From Aminobacter ciceronei (GTDB lineage: Bacteria > Pseudomonadota > Alphaproteobacteria > Rhizobiales > Rhizobiaceae), in NCBI RefSeq assembly GCF_014138625.1, contig NZ_JACJHY010000022.1, forward strand, positions 1 through 64,000: DNA of 64,000 nt. Reading direction: 5' to 3'. The notes beneath the pieces were generated by a model. That model was not told the origin of the DNA, did not search any database, and was given only the letters and a program-made list of their open reading frames with translations. The first letter of the stretch is position 1. Each line of letters starts with the position of its first letter. The position numbers and the translations under genes are program-made. Below, in pieces: positions 39,984-50,781 of the stretch.

Positions 39984-40898
39984 ATGACGGCTCCTGTCTT
40001 TCGCTTCGCGCCCAGTCCCAACGGCGAATTGCACCTCGGCCACGCGCTATCGGCGTTGACCAATAAAAGGATGGCGGCCAGTGCCGCCGGCCGGCTGCTG
40101 CTGCGCATCGAGGACATCGACGTAACTCGCTGCAATCCGGAGTTCGAGGCCGGCATCTTCCGCGACCTCGCCTGGCTGGGTGTCGCCTACGAGCGGCCGG
40201 TACGGCGCCAGTCGGACCATTTCGCCGAATACGAGGCAGCGCTCGAACGGTTGAAGAAGGACGAACTCGTCTATCCTGCCTTCATGAGCCGGGGCGAGAT
40301 ACGCGGCGCGATCATGGACCATGAGGCGTCGGGAGAAAGCTGGCCGCGCGATCCAGACGGCGCGCCGGTCTATCCCGGCGCAGACAAGCAGATGTCGCAG
40401 CGGGAGCGCCGGCGCCGTATCAATGCGGGCGCGCCTTTTGCCTGGCGGCTCGATACCGCCGCAGCACTGGCGCGGCTGGACGGCCATTTGAGCTGGCGCG
40501 AATGGGCCGACGAGGCGATGGATGGCGTGGCGGAAATTGCCGCCGACCCGCTGCAATGGGGCGACGTGATCATCGCCCGACGGGAGATCCCGACGAGCTA
40601 TCACCTGTCGGTGGTGCTCGACGACGCACTGCAGGGCGTGAGCCATGTCGTGCGCGGCAAGGACCTCTATTTCGCGACCTCGGTACAGCGCCTGCTGCAG
40701 CAGGTGCTCGGCCTGCCGCAGCCGGGCTATTTCCACCACCGGCTGATAACAGGTCCTGATGGAAGAAAGCTGTCGAAAAGCCAACGCGACACCGGCCTCG
40801 CCGCATTGCGGGAGGCCGGTGAGACGCCAGAATCGGTCAAGGCGATGCTGGAGCGCCGTGCGTCCGATTGGCCGCACAAAGGACGCTCGAGTCCCTAA
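39984..40898 (+). CDS. gluQ: Glutamyl-Q tRNA(Asp) synthetase
   Basis: 304-residue truncated glutamyl-tRNA synthetase paralogue that attaches glutamate to the queuosine of tRNA-Asp. Class I signatures are HLGH (17-20) and KLSKS (262-266); the anticodon-binding domain is absent, as expected. The zinc-binding cysteine cluster found in many GluQ proteins is replaced by YPAFMSR. Confidence 0.92.
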   Translation: MTAPVFRFAPSPNGELHLGHALSALTNKRMAASAAGRLLLRIEDIDVTRCNPEFEAGIFRDLAWLGVAYERPVRRQSDHFAEYEAALERLKKDELVYPAFMSRGEIRGAIMDHEASGESWPRDPDGAPVYPGADKQMSQRERRRRINAGAPFAWRLDTAAALARLDGHLSWREWADEAMDGVAEIAADPLQWGDVIIARREIPTSYHLSVVLDDALQGVSHVVRGKDLYFATSVQRLLQQVLGLPQPGYFHHRLITGPDGRKLSKSQRDTGLAALREAGETPESVKAMLERRASDWPHKGRSSP

Positions 40899-40964
40899 GA
40901 ATCTGCGCCTCGTGCGTTCCGAAGATCGATGCCGATTTTCGAGCCGATGCACCAGGCCAATGCA

Positions 40965-41261
40965 CTAAGGTTGTAGCATCCGGGCGATCGCCGCCTTGAT
41001 CAGCGCAAGCACGCTGATGAAGATGAAGGCGCCGCCAAGCCCCCAGGCGGTCGCCAGTTGCAGGTCGCGCAGCGTGATGCCGTAGCTGTTGGCGACGAGC
41101 ACCGCGCCGAAGAAGCCAGTGGTGAACAGCAGCATGTTGCCGGTCGGGCCGAAGCCGTCGTCCTTCATGATGGCGTCGAGTGCAGCACCAAAGAAGAAGG
41201 CCATGACGGCGACGAAGGCGACCGCCATCATCAACCAGCCCGGATCGAGATTCCACAGCAT
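40965..41261 (-). CDS. Small membrane protein of unknown function
   Basis: 98 residues with three hydrophobic helices (WLMMAVAFVAVMAFFFGAAL, MLLFTTGFFGAVLVANSYG, AFIFISVLALIKAAIARML). The short polar links contain MKDDGFGPTGN. Not assigned to a known family, but it looks well conserved and intact. Confidence 0.65.
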   Translation of the reverse strand: MLWNLDPGWLMMAVAFVAVMAFFFGAALDAIMKDDGFGPTGNMLLFTTGFFGAVLVANSYGITLRDLQLATAWGLGGAFIFISVLALIKAAIARMLQP

Positions 41262-41386
41262 GCGCGGTCCTTTCAGAGGCCGACTGTGCAGTTCTCCCAG
41301 GCCCCCTCCCGGGCAAGCTTCTCCCAGATCAGGTCGTCAGATCAGGTCCGGTGAATCTATGGATCAATCGTTTCATTTTGATTGTC

Positions 41387-41403
41387 CTAATGTTCGGCAT
41401 TAG
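41387..41403. promoter_or_regulatory. Possible operator upstream of EamA gene
   Basis: CTAATG and CATTAG (41387-41392 and 41398-41403) form a perfect inverted repeat around five bases, 57 bases ahead of the EamA start. An 11-base direct repeat (CAGATCAGGTC) lies just upstream. Binding protein unknown. Confidence 0.35.
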
Positions 41404-41459
41404 AGCGATCCCGGTAAGATTCCTTCCGGAAGCGGCGTCCGGCGGCGCCAGGGGTATCC

Positions 41460-42353
41460 ATGACATCTTCTCCAAAGCGGCTGATTCCGGCCACCTTCGT
41501 GCTGCTCTGGGCGACGGGCTTCATCGGCGCCCGCTACGCCATGCCTTGGGCGGAGCCGTTCACCTTCCTGGCCGTGCGCTTCGTCCTCGCCTTCCTGCTG
41601 CTCGGCGCAGTGATGCTGGCGCTCGGCTCCACTAGGCTCACGCGGCGGGCCGCCCTGCACTCCGTACTCATCGGCATGCTGCTGCATGGGGTCTATCTCG
41701 GCGGCGTGTTCTGGGCGATCCACCAGGGCTTGCCGGCGGGCCTGTCGGCGCTGATCGCCGGGCTGCAGCCGCTGGTCACCGCCGTACTTGCAGGAAAGCT
41801 GCTCGGCGAGGAGATCAAGCCCAAGCACTGGGTCGGGCTTGCCATTGGCTTCGTCGGCGTGGTGATCGTGCTTTCCCCCAAGCTCGGCGCGATCGGCGGC
41901 GGCGTGACCTGGCAGACGCTGACTGCGTCAGTGATCGCCATGGCCGGCATCAGTGCCGGCACCATCTGGCAGAAGCGCATCGGCGCGGCCAGCGACCTGG
42001 TATCAGGTACATTCTGGCAATATGTCGGCGCAGCGATCCTGATGACCATCGCCTCCTTCGCCTTCGAACACCAGCAGGTGACGATCAATGGCGAGCTGAT
42101 CTTCGCCATGGCCTGGCTGGTGTTCGTGCTGTCGATCGGCGCGATCTTCCTGTTGATGGTGATGATCCGCGACGGCGCCATGTCGAAGGTGGCATCGCTT
42201 TTCTACCTCGTGCCGGCGGTGACCGCTGTCCTTGCCTGGCTGCTGTTCGGCGAAGAACTGTCGGCGATCCAACTGGCTGGCATGGCGATCGCCACGCTCG
42301 GCGTCGGCCTGGCGACGGCTCAACCCGGCACGCGGGCGCGGGCTTCGAGATAG
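41460..42353 (+). CDS. EamA/DMT family transporter
   Basis: 297-residue inner-membrane permease with ten hydrophobic helices arranged as two EamA repeats (opening FVLLWATGFIGARYAMPWAEP; second repeat SASVIAM region to SKVASLFYLVPAVTAVLAWLLFGEEL). DMT family members export metabolites; substrate unknown. Its 3' end overlaps the convergent YihY gene by 34 bases. Confidence 0.9.
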   Translation: MTSSPKRLIPATFVLLWATGFIGARYAMPWAEPFTFLAVRFVLAFLLLGAVMLALGSTRLTRRAALHSVLIGMLLHGVYLGGVFWAIHQGLPAGLSALIAGLQPLVTAVLAGKLLGEEIKPKHWVGLAIGFVGVVIVLSPKLGAIGGGVTWQTLTASVIAMAGISAGTIWQKRIGAASDLVSGTFWQYVGAAILMTIASFAFEHQQVTINGELIFAMAWLVFVLSIGAIFLLMVMIRDGAMSKVASLFYLVPAVTAVLAWLLFGEELSAIQLAGMAIATLGVGLATAQPGTRARASR

Positions 42354-43171
42354 CGGCTGATCGCGGCATTGAGCTCGCCGCCGAGGATGAAGATCGCCGA
42401 GACGATGTAGAGGAAGACCACCGCGATCATGATCGAGGCGAGGCCGGCATAGGTGGTGACGTAGGACGAGAAGGTATCGAGATAGGCGGCGAAGATCGTC
42501 GAGCCGACAACCCAGGCGATGAGCGTGAAGACGATGCCGGGGATGATGCTGAGGAAGCGACGGCGGCCGGCCGGCAGCCACATGTGCACGGCAAACAGGC
42601 CGAAGACGATGACCGCCGAAGCGATGGTGAAGCGCCAGACGGTAATGGTGCCCATATAGGGCTGGATCCATTCGAACTTGGCTTCGAGGATGCGCGCGAT
42701 GATCGGCGCGAACACCAGAAGCACCGAGATGGCGACAAAGCTGATCGTGGCGATGAGCACGAAGAAGATGCTCTGGATACGCCGGAACCAGAAGGTGCGG
42801 GTCTCGGTGATGCGGTAGGCACGGTTGAGCGAGGTACGCAGCGCCTCGACGCCGTTTGAGGCAAAGTAGGCGGCAAGCACGACGCCGTAGGTCAGAAGAT
42901 CGGTGCGCGGCACGGTGAGAACATTGACCACCTCGCGGGCGATGGGGGCCGCGATCTGGTCGGGCCAGGTGTCGAAGACGAGATGCACGGCCGTTTCGGC
43001 GAACGCATCGGCGCCCAGAAAGCTGGCGAGCGTGGTGGCGAAGATCAGGAACGGGAACAGCGCCATCAGCGCCGAAATGGCGAGATGACTGGCCATCGCC
43101 CAACCGTCGTCATCATGGAAATGGCCGGCTGCGTCGAAGAGCACGCGCCTCGTGGCGACGATCTTGCGCAT
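42320..43171 (-). CDS. YihY/virulence factor BrkB family membrane protein
   Basis: 283 residues with six membrane helices; family features are DDDGWAMASHLAISALMALFPFLIF and SNGVEALRTSLNRAYRI, ending AVVFLYIVSAIFILGGELNAAI. Role in bacteria is undefined. ATG 43171 has a GGAG three bases away; the frame further upstream lacks similarity. Confidence 0.88.
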   Translation of the reverse strand: MRKIVATRRVLFDAAGHFHDDDGWAMASHLAISALMALFPFLIFATTLASFLGADAFAETAVHLVFDTWPDQIAAPIAREVVNVLTVPRTDLLTYGVVLAAYFASNGVEALRTSLNRAYRITETRTFWFRRIQSIFFVLIATISFVAISVLLVFAPIIARILEAKFEWIQPYMGTITVWRFTIASAVIVFGLFAVHMWLPAGRRRFLSIIPGIVFTLIAWVVGSTIFAAYLDTFSSYVTTYAGLASIMIAVVFLYIVSAIFILGGELNAAISRYLEARARVPG

Positions 43172-43235
43172 CAGCTCCAGTTTTCCGCTCCGTCCGTTGG
43201 GTCCTGGCCAACTACCTAGCGGCCGACAGTGACAC

Positions 43236-43254
43236 GGCCAATCATGAATTGGCC
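43236..43254. promoter_or_regulatory. Inverted repeat upstream of SDR gene
   Basis: GGCCAAT at 43236-43242 and ATTGGCC at 43248-43254 flank a five-base spacer, 66 bases ahead of the SDR start and 65 from the YihY start. Possible operator or shared promoter element. Confidence 0.3.
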
Positions 43255-43319
43255 AATTGTTTCGTGGCGGCGAATATGGGAAGGCTTTGCCCTCATTTGC
43301 AAGGCCGGGCAAAAACGAA

Positions 43320-44162
43320 GTGAACCCGATCAACGAGTTACGCACGATAATCGTGACCGGCGCGTCGTCGGGCATCGGCGCCCATTGCGCCCGCGCACTG
43401 AAGGCCGAGGGCTGGCGCGTGTTCGCCACGGCGCGCAAGACCGAGGATCTGGTGGCACTCGAGACCGACGGTCTCGAGGCGCTGTTCCTCGACTACGCCA
43501 AGCCGGAATCGATCGAGGCGTTGGTCGAAACCGTGCTTGAACGTACCGGCGGCAGGCTCGACGCGCTGTTCAACAATGGTGCGCACGCCCAGCCGGGCGC
43601 GGTCGAGGATCTGCCGATGGCGGCACTGCGGGACCAATTCGAGGCCAACTTCTTCGGCTGGCACGACCTGACACGGCGCGTCGTTCCGGTGATGCGTGCG
43701 CAGAACCACGGCCGCATCGTCAACTGCTCGTCGATCCTCGGCCTGACGCCGGTGCCGTTCCGCGGCGCCTACTCCGCCTCCAAGCATGCGCTGGAGGGGC
43801 TTATGCTTTGCATGCGTCAGGAACTCGCCGGCAGCGGCGTCCATGTCGCGATGATCGAGCCCGGCCCGATACGCTCGAAGATCGCCACCAACGGGCTCGA
43901 CTGGTTCCTGCGCTACATCGACCACGAAAACTCGCCCCACCACGTGGCCTATCGCGCCCAACTCGACAGGCTGTCCAGCGGCGGCTCGAAATCGCGGCTC
44001 AAGCTGGGACCGGAAGCGGTTCATGCGGTATTGCGACACGCCCTGCTGTCGCCCCGGCCGCGCCCGCATTATGTTGTCACGACGCCCGCGAGAATCGGCG
44101 TCGTGCTGAAGCGCCTGCTGCCTGCTTCGCTGCTTTACAGAATTCTGGCCCGCCAAGCCTGA
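43320..44162 (+). CDS. SDR family oxidoreductase
   Basis: 280-residue classical short-chain dehydrogenase. The NAD(P)-binding TGASSGIG lies at about 13-20, NNGAHA in the next strand, and the catalytic Ser-Tyr-Lys set is NCSSILG and YSASKHALEG. The start is probably GTG 43320 (VNPINELRTIIVTG); a TTG frame upstream is weaker. Substrate unknown. Confidence 0.9.
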   Translation: MNPINELRTIIVTGASSGIGAHCARALKAEGWRVFATARKTEDLVALETDGLEALFLDYAKPESIEALVETVLERTGGRLDALFNNGAHAQPGAVEDLPMAALRDQFEANFFGWHDLTRRVVPVMRAQNHGRIVNCSSILGLTPVPFRGAYSASKHALEGLMLCMRQELAGSGVHVAMIEPGPIRSKIATNGLDWFLRYIDHENSPHHVAYRAQLDRLSSGGSKSRLKLGPEAVHAVLRHALLSPRPRPHYVVTTPARIGVVLKRLLPASLLYRILARQA

Positions 44163-44189
44163 CCGGCCTACGACTGAACTGGAACCAAT

Positions 44190-44384
44190 ATGGCTACCGT
44201 CTTCAACATCCTCGCCGTCGTCTTCATGTTCGCCGTGGTGGTGGTCCTGATCCGCGGCCTGATCCACATGCTGCGCGGCGGCTCCGGCAACACCTCGAAC
44301 AAGCTGATGCAGGCACGCGTGCTGCTGCAGGCAGTGGCGCTGGTGTTCATCCTGCTCACCCTTTATTTCACCCGTGGCGGCTGA
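44190..44384 (+). CDS. Twin-transmembrane HIG1-like protein
   Basis: 64 residues with two hydrophobic helices (FNILAVVFMFAVVVVLIRGLIHML and LMQARVLLQAVALVFILLTLYF) and a polar link RGGSGNTSNK; the QARVLLQA pattern is HIG1-type. HIG1 proteins in mitochondria support respiratory supercomplexes. It ends 12 bases before the ATR gene. Confidence 0.85.
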   Translation: MATVFNILAVVFMFAVVVVLIRGLIHMLRGGSGNTSNKLMQARVLLQAVALVFILLTLYFTRGG

Positions 44385-44396
44385 GCGGAGCGCGGA

Positions 44397-44978
44397 ATGG
44401 TCAAGCTCAACAAGATCTACACCCGCACCGGCGACGATGGCACCACCGGCCTGGGCTCGGGCGAAAGGCGGCTGAAATCAGACCTGCGCGTCGAAGCGTA
44501 TGGCGCCGTCGATGAGGCCAATGCCTGCATCGGCATGGCGCGGGTGCATACCGCGACGGAGAACCCCGACATCGACGCCATGCTTTACCGCATCCAGAAC
44601 GACATGTTCGATCTCGGCGCGGACCTGTCGACCCCCGACACCGGCAAGGACCTTGGCTACGAGCCGCTGCGCATCATCGCCAGCCAGACCGCGCGCATCG
44701 AGGCCGACATCGACCTGCTGAACGCCGGTCTCGAGCCGCTGCGCTCGTTTGTGCTGAATGGCGGATCGGCGGCGGCAGCAGCGCTGCATCTGGCCCGCAC
44801 GGTTGCCCGCCGCGCCGAGCGTGTGATGGTGGCCTTGGCGCAGGACCCCGGCGAACACGTCAACCGTGAGGGCATCCGCTACATCAACCGGGTTTCCGAC
44901 CTGCTGTTCGTTGCCGCGCGCGTGGTCAATGACAACGGAAAAGCCGATGTGCTATGGGTTCCCGGCAAGAACCGCTGA
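44397..44978 (+). CDS. Cob(I)yrinic acid a,c-diamide adenosyltransferase, PduO type
   Basis: 193 residues, cytosolic enzyme that adenosylates cob(I)alamin to make coenzyme B12. The ATP-binding N-terminus KIYTRTGDDGTTGLGSGER and LRVEAYGAVDEANA and the C-terminal RYINRVSDLLFVAARV are diagnostic. Follows the HIG1-like gene closely. Confidence 0.94.
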   Translation: MVKLNKIYTRTGDDGTTGLGSGERRLKSDLRVEAYGAVDEANACIGMARVHTATENPDIDAMLYRIQNDMFDLGADLSTPDTGKDLGYEPLRIIASQTARIEADIDLLNAGLEPLRSFVLNGGSAAAAALHLARTVARRAERVMVALAQDPGEHVNREGIRYINRVSDLLFVAARVVNDNGKADVLWVPGKNR

Positions 44979-45017
44979 TTTGCTGATAAGGTTGCCGGGA
45001 GGGCGGAAGCGAGCCGC

Positions 45018-45806
45018 ATGTTCATTCCGCTCTATGATTCCAATCACCTGCGCCACATCAGGCTGCAATATGTCACGCTCAGCCTGATCGCGATCAACGT
45101 CATCGTGTATCTCCTGACCACGGTCGGCGGCGAGGACTTTGCCACCGCTGCCGTGCTCGGGCTCGGCTACATCCCCTCCGTCGTGCACGATCTGGCGGAG
45201 CTGTCGCCGGATCTGATCATCATTCCGGAAAACCTGAGCTACGTCACCTATTCCTTCCTGCATGGCGACATCTTCCATCTCGGCGGCAACATGCTGTTCC
45301 TCTGGGTGTTCGGCGACAATGTCGAAGATGCGCTCGGGCATTTCCGCTTCCTGGTGTTCTACTTGCTCTGCGCGGTCGCCGGCGCTTTCCTGCACGGGCT
45401 GATCCTGCCGGATTCGCAGACGCCACTGATCGGCGCCTCGGGCGCCATCGCCGGCATCGTCGCCGCCTACCTGATCCTCTACCCCCGGGTGAAGGTGTGG
45501 GTGCTGGCCTTCGCCCGTATCCCGCTGCGCATTCCGGCCTGGATCCCACTGATCCTGTGGGTCGCCTTCCAGTTCCTGATGATCGCCATCGGCGGCGACG
45601 ACGAGGTCAGTTGGGCGGCGCATGTCGGCGGCATCGTCGCCGGTGCCGTGATGGTGCTCGTCCTGCGCCGCCGCGAGGTGCCGCTGTTTGCCGATGCCGA
45701 AGAGGCGGTGCCGAGCCCTGACAAGGCCGAGGCGCCGGCCATGCCGGAGCCCGCTACGCCCGAGCCGCCGACAGCCCAGCCGACCACGCGCTGGGGCCGG
45801 CAATAG
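45018..45806 (+). CDS. Rhomboid family intramembrane serine protease
   Basis: 262 residues, six or seven membrane helices. Catalytic Ser141 lies in GASGAIAG and His202 in AAHVGG; HLGGNM (87-92) is the conserved family motif. C-terminal ~45 residues are Pro/Glu-rich. Cleaves membrane proteins within the bilayer; substrate unknown. Confidence 0.92.
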   Translation: MFIPLYDSNHLRHIRLQYVTLSLIAINVIVYLLTTVGGEDFATAAVLGLGYIPSVVHDLAELSPDLIIIPENLSYVTYSFLHGDIFHLGGNMLFLWVFGDNVEDALGHFRFLVFYLLCAVAGAFLHGLILPDSQTPLIGASGAIAGIVAAYLILYPRVKVWVLAFARIPLRIPAWIPLILWVAFQFLMIAIGGDDEVSWAAHVGGIVAGAVMVLVLRRREVPLFADAEEAVPSPDKAEAPAMPEPATPEPPTAQPTTRWGRQ

Positions 45807-46027
45807 CGGTCACTGGCACAGCTTTTTTCAAACGATTTGAGCTTCAAGCAGATATTGACGCTAAGGTTAGCCGCAACTACGGTCCCGCCGCTTGCGGCAG
45901 CCCTCCCGCCACCAAAAGCGCGAGATCAAGTCTGTTTTTCCGCCCAATATGTCGGCAATCGACAATTGCGTGGGGCCAAGCGCTGCTATAGCGCGCACAA
46001 TATCGCTGTTCAGAGAGGTACCAGCCC

Positions 46028-46777
46028 ATGAAAGTTCTCGTCCCGGTCAAGCGGGTTGTCGATGCGAACGTGAAGGTGCGCGTGAAATCGGACGGCTCGG
46101 GCGTTGATCTCGCCAACGTCAAGATGGCGATGAACCCGTTCGATGAGATCGCGGTCGAAGAGGCCATCCGCCTCAAGGAAGCCGGCAAGGTCGAAGAGAT
46201 CGTCGTGGTTTCGATCGGACCTGCGCAGGCCCAGGAAACGCTGCGCACCGCTCTCGCCATGGGCGCCGATCGCGCCATCCTGGTGAAGACCGACGAAGCC
46301 GTCGAGCCGCTCGGCGTCGCCAAGGTGCTGAAGGGCGTGGTCGAGGCTGAGACGCCGGGCCTGGTGCTGCTCGGCAAGCAGGCGATCGACGACGATTCGA
46401 ACCAGACCGGCCAGATGCTGGCGGCCCTGCTGGGCTGGGCCCAGGGCACCTTCGCCTCGAAGATCGAGCTCGCCGGTGATCATGCCAACGTGACGCGCGA
46501 AGTCGACGGCGGCCTGCAGACGGTGTCGCTCAAGATGCCGGCGATCGTCACAGTCGACCTGCGCCTCAACCAGCCGCGCTATGCCTCGCTGCCCAACATC
46601 ATGAAGGCCAAGAAGAAGCCGCTCGACGAGAAGTCAGCCGCCGACTTCGGTGCCGACATCACGCCGCGCCTCAAGGTGCTGAAGACCGAGGAGCCGGGTG
46701 GCCGCAAGGCAGGCATCAAGGTCAAGACCGCGGCTGAGCTCGTCGACAAGCTGCGCAACGAAGCCGGCGTGCTCTAA
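46028..46777 (+). CDS. etfB: Electron transfer flavoprotein subunit beta
   Basis: 249-residue ETF beta subunit that binds AMP and accepts electrons from acyl-CoA and other dehydrogenases. Family blocks are [34 protein letters not shown] and [20 protein letters not shown]. It is followed 24 bases later by etfA. It is the general ETF, not the nitrogen-fixation FixA. Confidence 0.95.
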   Translation: MKVLVPVKRVVDANVKVRVKSDGSGVDLANVKMAMNPFDEIAVEEAIRLKEAGKVEEIVVVSIGPAQAQETLRTALAMGADRAILVKTDEAVEPLGVAKVLKGVVEAETPGLVLLGKQAIDDDSNQTGQMLAALLGWAQGTFASKIELAGDHANVTREVDGGLQTVSLKMPAIVTVDLRLNQPRYASLPNIMKAKKKPLDEKSAADFGADITPRLKVLKTEEPGGRKAGIKVKTAAELVDKLRNEAGVL

Positions 46778-46801
46778 GCGAAGCGGAAAGGGATCAAAAA
46801 C

Positions 46802-47731
46802 ATGGCAATTCTCCTCATCGCCGAACACGACAACGCTTCGCTCTCCGACCAGACCGCCAAGGCGCTGTCGGCGGCCCTGAAGATCGGTTCCGACATCGAC
46901 GTACTGGTCGCCGGCAAGGGCGCCAAGGCAGCGGCCGATGCAGCCGCCAAGCTGAAGGGCGTGCGCAAGGTTCTGCTCGCTGAAAGCGAAGAACTGGCCG
47001 AACGCCTGGCCGAACCGACTGCGGCACTCGTCGTCGGCCTCGCCGGCAACTACGACACCATCGTCGCCGCTGCCACCTCGACCGGCAAGAACGTTGCTCC
47101 GCGCGTCGCTGCCCTGCTCGACGTCGCCCAGGTCTCGGAAATCATCGAGGTCGTCTCGGCCGACACCTTCAAGCGTCCGATCTATGCCGGCAACGCCATC
47201 CAGACGGTGCAGGCACCCGGGGCCAAGAAGGTGATCACCGTGCGCACTGCCTCGTTCCAGGCAGCCCCCGAGGGCGGTTCAGCCGCCGTCGAGGCGGTTG
47301 CTGCAGCCGCAAATCCCGGCCTGTCCTCCTTCGTCGAGAACAAGCTGTCGGAGAGCGATCGTCCGGAGCTGACCTCGGCCAAGATCATCATCTCGGGTGG
47401 CCGCGCGCTCGGTTCGTCGGAGAAGTTCCAGGAAGTCATCCTGCCCGTCGCCGACAAGCTCGGCGCCGCCGTCGGCGCCAGCCGTGCTGCGGTCGACGCC
47501 GGCTACGCTCCCAACGACTGGCAGGTCGGCCAGACCGGCAAGGTGGTCGCCCCCGATCTCTACATCGCCTGCGGCATCTCGGGTGCGATCCAGCACCTCG
47601 CCGGCATGAAGGACTCGAAGGTCATCGTCGCCATCAACAAGGACGAAGAGGCCCCGATCTTCCAGGTGGCCGACTATGGCATCGTCGGCGACCTGTTCAC
47701 TGTCCTGCCCGAGCTCGAAAAGGCGCTTTGA
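46802..47731 (+). CDS. etfA: Electron transfer flavoprotein subunit alpha
   Basis: 309-residue ETF alpha, carrying FAD in its C-terminal domain: [58 protein letters not shown]. Passes electrons to ETF-ubiquinone oxidoreductase. It is 24 bases after etfB; a terminator hairpin follows. Confidence 0.96.
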   Translation: MAILLIAEHDNASLSDQTAKALSAALKIGSDIDVLVAGKGAKAAADAAAKLKGVRKVLLAESEELAERLAEPTAALVVGLAGNYDTIVAAATSTGKNVAPRVAALLDVAQVSEIIEVVSADTFKRPIYAGNAIQTVQAPGAKKVITVRTASFQAAPEGGSAAVEAVAAAANPGLSSFVENKLSESDRPELTSAKIIISGGRALGSSEKFQEVILPVADKLGAAVGASRAAVDAGYAPNDWQVGQTGKVVAPDLYIACGISGAIQHLAGMKDSKVIVAINKDEEAPIFQVADYGIVGDLFTVLPELEKAL

Positions 47732-47760
47732 CGCCCGATCAGCTCAGGGATTAAAATGTG

Positions 47761-47799
47761 ATGGCCGGGGTAGACGAGTGCTACCCCGGCCATTTAGTT
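47761..47799 (+). terminator. Terminator of etfBA
   Basis: 13-bp perfect stem (47761-47773 with 47781-47793) and a seven-base loop, followed by a T-rich tail. It lies 30 bases after the etfA stop. Confidence 0.85.
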
Positions 47800-47842
47800 T
47801 GCATTGCACAAAACTAAAAGAGCCTGCGACGGGATAGGTGTG

Positions 47843-48724
47843 ATGACGGGTAAGATCGAGACGATCGGCATTGTCGGCGCTGGCCAGATGGGCGGCGGTA
47901 TCGCACATGTTTCGGCACTCGCCGGCTACAGTGTGCTGCTCTACGACTTGTCGCCGGAGCGCATCGAAAAAGGCATCGCCACCATCAATGGCAATCTGGC
48001 GCGCCAGGTCGCTTCGGGCAAGCTCGAGGACCAGGCCCGCAAGGATGCGATGAACCGCATCTCGTCCGCACCCGCCATGGCCGACCTCGCCAGCGCCGAT
48101 CTCGTCATCGAGGCGGCGACCGAAGACGAGACGATCAAGCGCAAGATCTATGCGCAGCTGTGTCCGCAGCTGAACCCGGAGGCGATCCTCGCCACCAACA
48201 CCTCGTCGATCTCGATCACGCGGCTGGCCGCCCAGACCGATCGTCCCGAGCGCTTCATCGGTATCCACTTCATGAATCCGGTGCCGGTGATGAAGCTGGT
48301 CGAGCTGGTGCGCGGTATCGCCACCGAAGACAAGACTTTCGAATCCGCCAAGGCCTATGTCGCCAACCTCGACAAGACGGTGACGGTCTCGGAGGATTTC
48401 CCGGCTTTCATCGTCAACCGCATCCTTTTGCCGATGATCAACGAGGCGATCTACACGCTATATGAAGGCGTCGGCACCGTCGAAGCCATCGACACGGCAA
48501 TGAAGCTCGGCGCCAATCACCCGATGGGGCCGCTGCAGCTCGCCGACTTCATCGGCCTCGACACCTGCCTGTCGATCATGCAGGTGCTCCACGACGGCTT
48601 GTCGGACTCGAAGTATCGCCCCTGCCCGCTGCTGGTGAAATATGTCGAAGCCGGCTGGCTCGGCCGCAAGACCGGACGCGGCTTCTACGACTATCGCGGC
48701 GAGCACCCGGTCCCGACACGCTGA
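47843..48724 (+). CDS. 3-hydroxybutyryl-CoA dehydrogenase
   Basis: 293-residue NAD-dependent enzyme of the butanoate / polyhydroxybutyrate cycle. Rossmann motif [14 protein letters not shown], catalytic [13 protein letters not shown] and the C-terminal FVNRIL-like region with [23 protein letters not shown] are complete. ATG 47843 has AGG upstream; an earlier TTG is less likely. Its reaction is coupled biologically to ETF-linked fatty acid oxidation. Confidence 0.95.
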   Translation: MTGKIETIGIVGAGQMGGGIAHVSALAGYSVLLYDLSPERIEKGIATINGNLARQVASGKLEDQARKDAMNRISSAPAMADLASADLVIEAATEDETIKRKIYAQLCPQLNPEAILATNTSSISITRLAAQTDRPERFIGIHFMNPVPVMKLVELVRGIATEDKTFESAKAYVANLDKTVTVSEDFPAFIVNRILLPMINEAIYTLYEGVGTVEAIDTAMKLGANHPMGPLQLADFIGLDTCLSIMQVLHDGLSDSKYRPCPLLVKYVEAGWLGRKTGRGFYDYRGEHPVPTR

Positions 48725-48767
48725 GCGGCGTTCCGGCGGGCGCCTCGCCTGCCATGAACCTGCTGCC

Positions 48768-49568
48768 TCAGTTCGGACGTCCCTGATAATACCAGCTCGG
48801 CGTCCGTTCCGGCGGCATCGGCGCCAGTTCGACGCGGTTGCGGCCTGCGCCCTTGGCTTCGTAGAGATGCAGGTCGGCGACGCGGAACAGCTCCTCGAAC
48901 AACACCGGCCGGTCGAACAGGGCGCCACCGACGCTGACCGTCAGCGTGTGGCGGTTGCCTCCGGGCCGGAAGGGTGCGTCGGCCACCGAACGGCGGATAC
49001 GCTCGGCGATATCTGCGGCACTGAGCGGCGACGCGCCGGGCAGGAAGACGGCAAACTCCTCGCCGCCGAGACGGCCGAGCATGTCGTCTCCCCTCAGGCA
49101 GGGCTGGATCGCCGCGACGATGACGCGCAGTGCCTCATCGCCTTCGGCATGGCCGAAACGGTCGTTGACCATCTTGAAGTGATCGGCGTCGATGACAAGC
49201 AACGCGCCCATGGCGCGCTGGCGGCGCGCGATCTCGCGGGTAAGCACATTCTCGACGCGGGATGAGAACGCCCCCCTGTTGAGGCAGGCGGTCAGTGCGT
49301 CGGTCGAGGCGGCGACAACGAGCTTGTGGTTGACGACGGCCAGTTCGCGCAGCTTGAGCGTCAGGTAGAAAAACAGCGGTGCTGCCAAAAGTATCGGCAC
49401 GAGCGTCGCTTCGATCAAGGCGAGACCGAGCATTTCCGAGCCGGCATTGCGAAACAGGGCAATCGTGACCACGAGCGAGACGGCGACACAACCGAGCGTT
49501 CCGAACACTGTCCAGCCCGCGAGTTGCAACCATGCCCTTGAAGACAGTTTCGTCAACGATGCCGGCAA
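48768..49568 (-). CDS. Diguanylate cyclase (GGDEF domain) with membrane helices
   Basis: 266 residues: two membrane helices near the start (LQLAGWTVFGTLGCVAVSLVVTIAL and IEATLVPILLAAPLFFYLTL), then a GGDEF domain with RLGGEEFAVFLPG and VIDADHFKMVNDRFGHAEGD. An intact GGEEF implies active c-di-GMP synthesis. No sensor domain besides the membrane part. Start TTG 49568 has AGGAGG six bases upstream; a GTG 21 codons earlier is possible. Confidence 0.88.
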   Translation of the reverse strand: MPASLTKLSSRAWLQLAGWTVFGTLGCVAVSLVVTIALFRNAGSEMLGLALIEATLVPILLAAPLFFYLTLKLRELAVVNHKLVVAASTDALTACLNRGAFSSRVENVLTREIARRQRAMGALLVIDADHFKMVNDRFGHAEGDEALRVIVAAIQPCLRGDDMLGRLGGEEFAVFLPGASPLSAADIAERIRRSVADAPFRPGGNRHTLTVSVGGALFDRPVLFEELFRVADLHLYEAKGAGRNRVELAPMPPERTPSWYYQGRPN

Positions 49569-49734
49569 ATCTGACACCTCCTGGATCGTGAGCCGATTTT
49601 CGATCAGGCTGCATGAACAAGAGGTTAGCACAGGTCGTCAAATTCAAGCGATCGCTCACGATTGCTGTCGGACAGCCATGCGCACGTCGAAAGCTCAGCA
49701 AGACACAACAGCAGCAAGGTTCGTCGCCCTCCCT

Positions 49735-50780
<1,046 letters not shown>

Positions 50781-50781
<1 letters not shown>

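Noticed and set aside
42003-43103. 366-codon frame on the minus strand
   Set aside because: Alternate frame across YihY; the YihY frame has clear membrane helices and family motifs.
46028-47731. fixAB nitrogen-fixation electron transfer genes
   Set aside because: Sequence pattern and absence of fixCX fit the general etfBA instead.
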